A stretch of 64,000 bases of DNA, taken from assembly GCA_964007475.1 (NCBI GenBank), contig OZ023273.1, positions 76,979,737-77,043,736 of the forward strand. The letters run 5' to 3'. The stretch is from Hybos culiciformis. Taxonomy: Eukaryota > Arthropoda > Insecta > Diptera > Hybotidae. The stretch's first letter is position 1. Each line of letters opens with the position of its first letter. Below the pieces are notes generated by a model. It was given only the letters and a program-made list of their open reading frames with translations. It did not search any database and was not told the origin of the DNA. Both the position numbers and the translations under genes were made by a program. This document shows, piece after piece, positions 57,929 through 64,000 of the stretch.

Positions 57929-58319
57929 TGTTGAGAGTTTAGATCCGAATATTGAATAATAAGACTTTTTGTTTGGTTGAACGTTAACTTTATTAATGAT
58001 TAATTATAATAAATTTTACCTGTAATTATATTATTAATGATTGGAAGTGAAACTGGAAGAGGGACTGGAATTTAATAAAAATGAATGGAAATGGAGAAGA
58101 ATTAATATTGTGTGATTTGCACTCAATATTAATGAAGAGTTTCAAATTACCAAAAATGTATAATTGACATTTTTGGTAAAATTAAAATTGATAGGAAATT
58201 GAATTGGCACGTTTAGTGCAATAAGCAATATATAGAATTTATGTACAGTTGTAGAATGTTACAACTGTACCGAATAGGAATTTAAGAAAGAACAGGTAAG
58301 TATAAGTAAGTATACTATA
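57929..58319 (-). repeat. 5' LTR
   Basis: 391 bp, nearly identical to the other LTR. The outer terminus reads TATAGTATAC instead of TGTAGTATAC, where the + strand runs into a TA microsatellite, so the canonical TG end is lost on this side. Confidence 0.9.
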
Positions 58320-58502
58320 TATATATATTTTAAATTTTTTGAAATTTTAGCAAAAATATTTAAAAAAGTTATGAGTCATGACAATATTTTCATTGTTTGT
58401 AGTAATTAACCCTTCAAGTAAAAAAAATCTGACAAAGTAGTTATGCAGTCATGTCAATATTTTACTAGTTGAAATGTATATGTGAGCTTAAGAAGGCGCC
58501 GT

Positions 58503-58740
58503 GACATTTGTCCGCGGAACATTTGTCCGCGATGAAATTTGTATGGAAAACTTCGCGGACAAATGTCATTTTGCAAAATGTCATTTGTCCGCGATTGTAA
58601 AATGACATTTGTCCGCCGCGGACAAAAGTCTCAAAATTAGCGAACAAATGAAATTTTGCAAAATGACATTTGTCCGCGATTGAATTTTCTAGCTTTAGCG
58701 GACAAATGTCATTTTGCAAAATGTCATTTGTCCGCGATTG
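58503..58740. repeat. Cluster of palindromic GACATTTGTCCGCG motifs
   Basis: The word catttgtccgcg/cgcggacaaatg occurs about ten times in alternating orientation, often joined by attttgcaaaat, so adjacent copies form palindromes (e.g. 58548-58595, 58650-58680, 58690-58735). The minus open frame (58465-58803) arises from this repeat. Confidence 0.8.
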
Positions 58741-58829
58741 ATTTTTGTGGGAGGCAGCGGGCGGGCGGGTGGACATGAAGGCATAAATATTTCTGATAAA
58801 CAAGTGGACTTTGATTTAAAAAATTATGA

Positions 58830-59575
58830 ATCTTTTATTACTAGTAACAACAGGACTCGCCTTCAACGCAATAGAGAAGCTAATGAAAAATATTTTCAGT
58901 AAATTTTGACAAAAGGACTCTTATCCCAGCTCTTTTGTACAGCAATTTTCACCTCTGAAATATATCCGTTAGATATTATCCACAATCTTCAACTTGCGCT
59001 AATCCGTATCTCTGAATATTTTACTAAATGGAAAATTATCATAAACTTCAGTAAATTTCAAGCAATGTTTTTTACTAGAAGACGTAAGGAAATATATCAC
59101 CCAAACACAAATCTAAAAATCTTTGAAGATGAAATCCCGTGGGCAGAAAATGCTAGGTACTTGGATCTGAATTTAGACAAAAAACTTACCTTTAAATGTC
59201 ATTTTACTCAAATTACCAACAAAATTAATATTTCCATTAAAACTCTGTACCCAATCATAAATAGAAAATCGAAACTATATATATAATAATCACAACAAAA
59301 TAATCATGCTTGACAAGCATTTATGTTATATGCTGCCCCAGTCTCGCACAACTGTGGGAAATGTCATATCAAAAAATTACAAACACAACAAAACAAAATT
59401 CTAAAATTAATGCTCAATTTACCCTGGTATTTCTCAACCAAAGAACTTCATTTAATGTCAAATACGAAAACAATTCAAAATAAACTAAATGAGATCTGTG
59501 AAAACTTTGAAAGAAATTGTAATTATTCAAACAATAATATAATAAGTAATCTCTACTTATTATGAATCAACTTAA
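58830..59575 (+). pseudogene. Non-LTR (jockey-like) RT, C-terminal half
   Basis: 58906-59286 encodes a region like LIRISEYFTKWKIIINFSK then ARYLDLNLDKKLTFKCHF, the post-catalytic part of a jockey-clade RT. After a stop and shift, 59323-59565 continues with LYAAPVSHNCGKCHIKKLQ, NKILKLMLNLPWYFSTKEL. This order is that of jockey/BS-type ORF2. The YADD-type catalytic box is not present in this piece. Confidence 0.75.
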
Positions 59576-59727
59576 AATAAGTCTTTAGGATAAGTTTCAC
59601 TTAGTATAATGCATAGTATAGGAATTAGAGTTAGGTTTTAAATAAAAGCTAAAATATCTATATAAGGTTTTTTTGAAATTTTCCTCAGACTTAATGTTTG
59701 TAATGAGTTTATGATGAATTTAAAAAT

Positions 59728-60345
59728 TTGATTGAACAAAAATATCAGAACTATGTTCGTAGTATGTCATCAAAAATTTTATTTGACCCAAAATGTTTCT
59801 GGAGGTATGTTAATTCTAAAAAAAAAAACGATCAATATCCAACATTCATGGAATTCAATGGTCATGTTAGTGATATCTCGAGCGAAATAACGGAGTTCTT
59901 TTGTGAATTTTTCGGTAAAACTTATTCAAACTCCGTTTTCATTCCTAATGAGAATCATTTTTCTCACCTTGACAATTTTCCAAAGACCAATTTTACTCAC
60001 ATGCCTGTGTATCATAGTGAATCAGATAAAAAATATTTAGACAAACTCGGAACAAATACAAACGGAGGACCCGATATGTCCCTGAAATTATATTGAGGCA
60101 TTGCTCAAGTAGTTTTTCTTTCCCACTTTCAATGATCTTTAACATCTCACTTTCTTCCGGATATTTTCCGGGCATACGGAAAGAAGCTTTTATTCGACCA
60201 GTTGACAAAAAAGAGCCCAAAAAAATGTCAACAATTACCGTCCTATTGCAAAGCTTTCCGACATTCCTAAACTCTTTGAGTTAATGCTTTACGATTCCAT
60301 CTTTGATTGTTGTACTAACTTTGGTCACACAGCCATTACCAATTT
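59728..60345 (+). pseudogene. Non-LTR (jockey-like) RT, N-terminal half
   Basis: 59728-60096 has a linker like SSKILFDPKCFWRYVNSKK.. ..ITEFFCEFFGKTY, which precedes the RT in jockey-like ORF2. It is followed, in shifted frames, by SFPLSMIFNISLSSGYFPG and then NYRPIAKLSDIPKLFELML (60234-60290). This upstream part of ORF2 lies downstream of the C-terminal part at 58.8-59.6 kb, so the two are rearranged or come from different copies. It stops where the Ty3 fragment begins at ~60350. Confidence 0.75.
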
Positions 60346-60349
60346 CAAT

Positions 60350-61320
60350 TTAATTTTGTTCCAACGGATCTAAACATTTTCTCATGTGATGAGACTCTAT
60401 TATACCATTATATGGAATTTGAGTTACTCTACAATTTTTAATGTCAGTTATTAAGTATCTATCATTGGGAAGGATTTTCGATATAACGTAATGGCCTTTA
60501 TATTTAGGAATGAGTTTTTTATTAACCCCAGATGTTACGTCTACGTTTTTGACTACTACAAAGTCACCTATTTTAAAAATCTTCGCAGGTCTATGTTTAT
60601 TTTCAAAATAATATTTATTATAAAATTGAGATTTCTTTATATTTTGCGTAGCATTTACTCTATTAGATTCTAAGCTGTACATTTTCTTTTAAACAGTCTA
60701 AATATTCAGTTCACCATACAACTATTCGTCTCTTTTGATTTATTCCAAATAGCAAAGATGATGGACTATGTCGTGCAGTACTGTGTATAGAATTATTAAT
60801 TGCGTATTCAATGTCAGTAGGTTTTGTAGTCCAATCTGAATGTTGTGAAGGCTCACTTAATTTCGCCAACATTGGTGTTAGTACCTTATTTAATCGTTCA
60901 ACTTGACCATTTGCTTGTGGAGAACCTGAAGCAACTTTTACATGACTTATATTATTATTATTTAGAAATTCCTTAAATTGACTTGAAGTGAAGCAAGTTC
61001 CACATTCAGTTACTATTCTATAAGGTTTACTGTAATATTCAAAGTATTTTTTCAGTGATAGGATGACTTCCCTAGTACTAGTTGAGATTGCGGGGTATAA
61101 TTTAATAAATTTAGTAAATGAATCGATTATTGCTAAAACAAATTTGCGTTTTGATTTAATAGAAGGAAGTGGCCCTAAATGTAAATGTAATGTATCAAAA
61201 GGTACAGATTTTTATGGAATATTATGCAAATTTCTCTCACTTTTATTAGTTAGACTAGAAAAAAGAAAACATTATACATTTAAGACAATTACGAATTAAT
61301 TTTTCGTTTTTTGTTCTCAT
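60350..61320 (-). pseudogene. Ty3 integrase remnant
   Basis: Reading right to left on the minus strand: HLGPLPS, a core with FVLAIIDSFTKFIKLYP, then VTECGTCFTSSQFKEFL, VASGSPQANGQVERLNKVL, and, in the open piece 60350-60682, a C-terminal domain with KIGDFVVVKNVDVTSGVNKKLIPKYKGHYVI. The Asp of AIIDSF and Glu of GQVERLN are visible, but TECGT replaces the usual T/S-D-x-G-T. Stops occur, so it is inactive. It is a different Ty3 lineage from the mdg1-like element. Confidence 0.8.
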
Positions 61321-61480
61321 ATTAGGAATCTAATTTGGTCATAACATTTATTAACGGATATCTGACCTAATTTTTCATGTATCAATCTAATAATGTTTGA
61401 CTCAATTTCTTCTGGGACATAAAAATATGTGTTTCCGATGAATCTTTTTTAAATAAAAATTATCAAGACAATCGGATGGT

Positions 61481-61960
61481 TCAATTTCTAATTTTTTTCT
61501 TAAATTTGGTAATGTTTTCGTCACAATTTTGCGTAGCGGTTAAAGTGAACTCACTATCTTGTTCCTCAATGTTATTTACAAAAATCTGTCTACTAAGAGC
61601 ATCGACATGGGCCATTCCCGTACCTCCACGATGTTGCACTGTATAGTAATAATAATTTTCTAATTCAAGTGCCCACCTAGCTATTCGCGGATTCAAGTTT
61701 TTTTTTAATGTTAATGTTAGAGAATTACAGTCTGTAAAAATTTTAAATGGTATACCATGTAAATAAACATGGAACCGACGTAATGCATATATTATGGCCA
61801 AAGTTGCTAATTCGAAGCTATGATATTTTGATTCTGCAATAGAAGAACTTTTTGAAAAATAAAAAACAGGGTGAAATTTTTTATCGACTTGTTTCTGAAG
61901 TAAAACTGCACCAAAACACACGGAACTAGCATCCCAATGCAGTTTGGTTTCTTTAAAACA
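61481..61960 (-). pseudogene. Ty3 RT RNase H domain remnant
   Basis: Open frame 61481-62005 on minus; the recognisable part starts at KETKLHWDASSVCFGAVLLQ, followed by ESKYHSFELATLAIIYALRR, FKIFTDCNSLTLTL and AHVDALSR, i.e. the RNase H acidic residues D, E, D, D. RT itself is missing upstream, cut off by the non-LTR 3' end at ~61960. The ~160 bp between this and the integrase piece includes an IHEKLGQISVNKCYDQI block of the integrase zinc region. Confidence 0.8.
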
Positions 61961-62245
61961 ATCATAAATGCTAAGGAAGAAAGCGTAGAACATTTGATGT
62001 CTCACTGTCCAGCACTAGCAATATCCAGGAGGGATCTGTTAGCTATCTATCACATCAAAGACTTAAGCGAGGCTTCAAGAAACGAGCTTAGAATTTGCTC
62101 GAACTGGGATTTTTAATATAATAAAATCTAGTCCTCAACCTTAAACATTGAGGGAGAATTTTTGTCGGTGGTACCACTACTGACTCTATGGGTCTATGTG
62201 AGGCCGGTTGGGTCGCCACCCTAACTTATCCTAACCTAACATTTA
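61961..62245 (+). mobile_element. 5'-truncated non-LTR 3' end (R1/jockey-type)
   Basis: A frame from 61967 reads NAKEESVEHLMSHCPALAIS RR.. and ends at TAA 62114-62116. The E-E-(S/T)-V-E-H-L-x-x-x-C-P-A-L block is the C-terminal knuckle of R1/jockey/I-type ORF2 proteins. A ~125-bp 3' UTR ends with tcctaacctaac. It interrupts the Ty3 RNase H sequence, so it inserted after that element. Confidence 0.7.
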
Positions 62246-63465
62246 ATAAGTAAATTTAAATAAGTAAGTAAGTAATCTTTATATCTTCATCAAAACTTAA
62301 AAATAAATATACCGTACAACGTAAAGAAACAAAACCAATAATATAAGCAACAATATAAAAATAATTATTTTCCTTATTTTTTGCTTTTACATTTTCAATA
62401 ATAAATTAATAAATTAAACAACAGCAAGGGTTCTTCAAAAAGGGAAATAAAACAAAATTAAAGTTGAAATGATGAAAAAATAGTTAGGAGTATTCTGAAT
62501 TATAGAACTCTTTAAGAGAGTACAGTACTCTTTTTAAATCCTTAATATTAACTTCACTGCCGTTTCCACAAACTTAGAAAGTCAAAATTGAACCACTTCC
62601 CGGTCGAATTGAAATTTTGCACATCGCTTTGTCGTCGATGACAATGCACTTTGGCATCACCCACACACACACTCATAGCTTACACATTTCCACACACACA
62701 CAACCACTTACACACATATACCCACACACATACACACACACAATACACACACACAATACACACACACTCACACATATACATATAAAGGATTTATAGTGAA
62801 AAACTTAGTTTTACGGGTTGATTTTTTAACCTCTACTCTACACTTTAACTTAGTACTCTCACTTTATACTTTTTTATTAAAAGCTCTCATTTAACTTTTT
62901 TTTATTTACTTGCGCTAATTTGGAATAAACTTTTAGTTTATTGAAAGGACAATGGACTGATGATAGAAATAGACTACTTTTAGTGCCAAAATCGGTCGAA
63001 AGTTTATTGATGGTCCAATATAATTTCAAGCACTTTAACTGCCTACAATTTTATGATTATTGTTTAACAATTAATGTTTGATGTTGGAAGTTCGCAGCAA
63101 AGAAAAATACCAGTTTTCCTAACTAAATAGTTTTGCTGAAAGATGCATTATAATTTAATTTCTAATAAAATAGTGAAGAGGCTTCTTTAATATTTATCTA
63201 TTATTTTGGATATAAAAGAATTGTTCTCTTACTTTTTTATCAATTATTTTATTGTACGTTATTCAAATTAATGCAAAATTTTATTTTGTCATTAAAAAAA
63301 ATAAATAAATAAAAATTTGGAGCTATGTTTTTATATTGTTTTATATATAATTTTTATATTGTTTGTTTTTATATTGTTTTTATATAATTTTTATGTTCTG
63401 GATAGGAGACCCCATAATATTACCAAAGCGTACTCTTTTTCTTAAATTGGAATATTGTAAACCTA
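62246..63465. other. Gene-free DNA with CA microsatellite
   Basis: A (CA)n-rich stretch with imperfections at 62658-62780; otherwise AT-rich. The segment at 62590-62650 (gaattgaaattttgcacatcgc) resembles the dispersed repeat at 15010. No gene recognised. Confidence 0.5.
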
Positions 63466-64000
63466 CACTCAAAAAATTTCAGCTATTTTTTCAATAAACC
63501 GTTTATTAAAATCGATTGTAAAATTTTTAATAAGCGTTTTTATTAGAATGATAGTAGTTGTTATTAAAATGCAAAACTTTGTTATTAAAACAACAATTTT
63601 GCTTTTATTTTCAATAACAACTGCTGTTATAGTAAAGACAATAATAACATTTTGTTGCATTACTAATTTTTTTTATTGAAGAAATCATTTTTACTGCAAC
63701 TGTTATTAACGCAATAATTTTTATTATTCCCTGTTAACTGTATATTTAACAATGAATATCATTAAAATTTTGTAAAAGTTATTATTAAAAAAATAATATA
63801 TTTTATTATTTTAATAATATAAATTGTTATATATTATATATATAATATAAACTATTATAAAAGAAACCAAGAGTTATTATATTTAAAGTAGCTTTATTAA
63901 AATAATGATCGACTATTATATTAATAATTGCAATTATTCAAATAATAATTATTAGTTTGTATTAATAGTTTTGATTATTGAATCAAAAATCAATTTTTGC
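63466..64000. mobile_element. Possible left part of a TA-flanked MITE
   Basis: A CACTCAAAAAATTTCAGC terminus follows TA (63464-63465), a common form for Tc1/mariner-type MITEs. Internal taataa/ttatta words alternate on both strands to the window's end. The right end is not in the window, so this is tentative. Confidence 0.3.

Larger units (their letters stand above)
46852..58319 (-). mobile_element. mdg1/412-like Ty3 LTR retrotransposon
   Basis: Complete in layout from 5' LTR (right) to 3' LTR (left), with tRNA-Arg primer site, gag, protease, RT/RNase H, integrase and polypurine tract, and no env-like ORF after integrase. The LTRs differ by about three substitutions and one 12-bp indel, so the insertion is recent. 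The 5-kb leader is unusually long because it holds a nested repeat insertion (54069-56880). Expected 4-bp target duplications are not seen: the left flank is GTAC, and the right outer end has become a TA run. Pol carries frame breaks, so the copy is probably not autonomous. Confidence 0.92.

Noticed and set aside
58465..58803. 112-codon minus-strand frame
   Set aside because: It is produced by the repeated GACATTTGTCCGCG palindromes.
1..64000. CRISPR arrays, bacterial operons, integrons or prophage
   Set aside because: The spliced gene, retrotransposons and base composition are eukaryotic; the tandem repeats lack the spacer pattern of CRISPR.

Overview
This is an AT-rich eukaryotic nuclear window, almost certainly from an insect and probably a dipteran. 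The reasons are a spliced rdgB (class II phosphatidylinositol transfer protein) gene with short GT-AG introns, a Ty3 LTR retrotransposon that resembles the dipteran mdg1/412 lineage, and jockey-like non-LTR debris. The species cannot be named from the sequence.

Only one convincing host gene is present: rdgB, on the + strand at 26147-31179. I reconstructed 14 coding exons with consistent phases, giving about 1167 residues: PITP domain, FFAT motif, DDHD domain and LNS2 domain. No prokaryotic feature, CRISPR array or functional tRNA/rRNA gene was seen.

Region by region. 1-25.4 kb holds no host gene that I can support. It is a patchwork of non-autonomous DNA transposons with readable termini (hAT-like with 8-bp duplications at 2078, 14280 and 22913; a Mutator-like element with a 9-bp duplication at 6043; a PIF/Harbinger-like element with TAA at 20324; a TA-duplicating element at 13257 inside a large palindrome), a 12-bp minisatellite (2.5-3.5 kb), a decayed pogo/Tigger transposase (17.5-18.3 kb) and non-LTR 3' ends. 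26.1-31.2 kb is rdgB, followed immediately by more inverted-repeat elements. 32-41 kb is mostly AT-rich DNA with several palindromes, including a near-perfect 321-bp one with a 5-bp duplication at 37785. 41-46.8 kb holds an unrecognised TE-type coding remnant, a Helitron-like element with tandem repeats, and a PHD-finger ORF1 remnant of a non-LTR element split by a hAT-like element.

46852-58319 is a minus-strand mdg1/412-like LTR retrotransposon: two nearly identical LTRs, a tRNA-Arg primer site, a polypurine tract, gag, protease, RT/RNase H and integrase. It is damaged between protease and RT and at one integrase zinc ligand. Its long leader carries a small ORF for an MG-starting, single-membrane-span protein, and a nested, satellite-bearing repeat (54.07-56.88 kb) related to DNA at 24.7-25.3 kb. 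58.5-62.2 kb is a pile of broken non-LTR and Ty3 pieces; the last 1.7 kb is simple repeat and AT-rich DNA.

How the parts relate: the host gene is independent of the mobile elements around it. The elements are layered into one another (transposon in palindrome, hAT in non-LTR, satellite element in LTR retrotransposon), which gives an order of insertion and several built-in empty-site comparisons.
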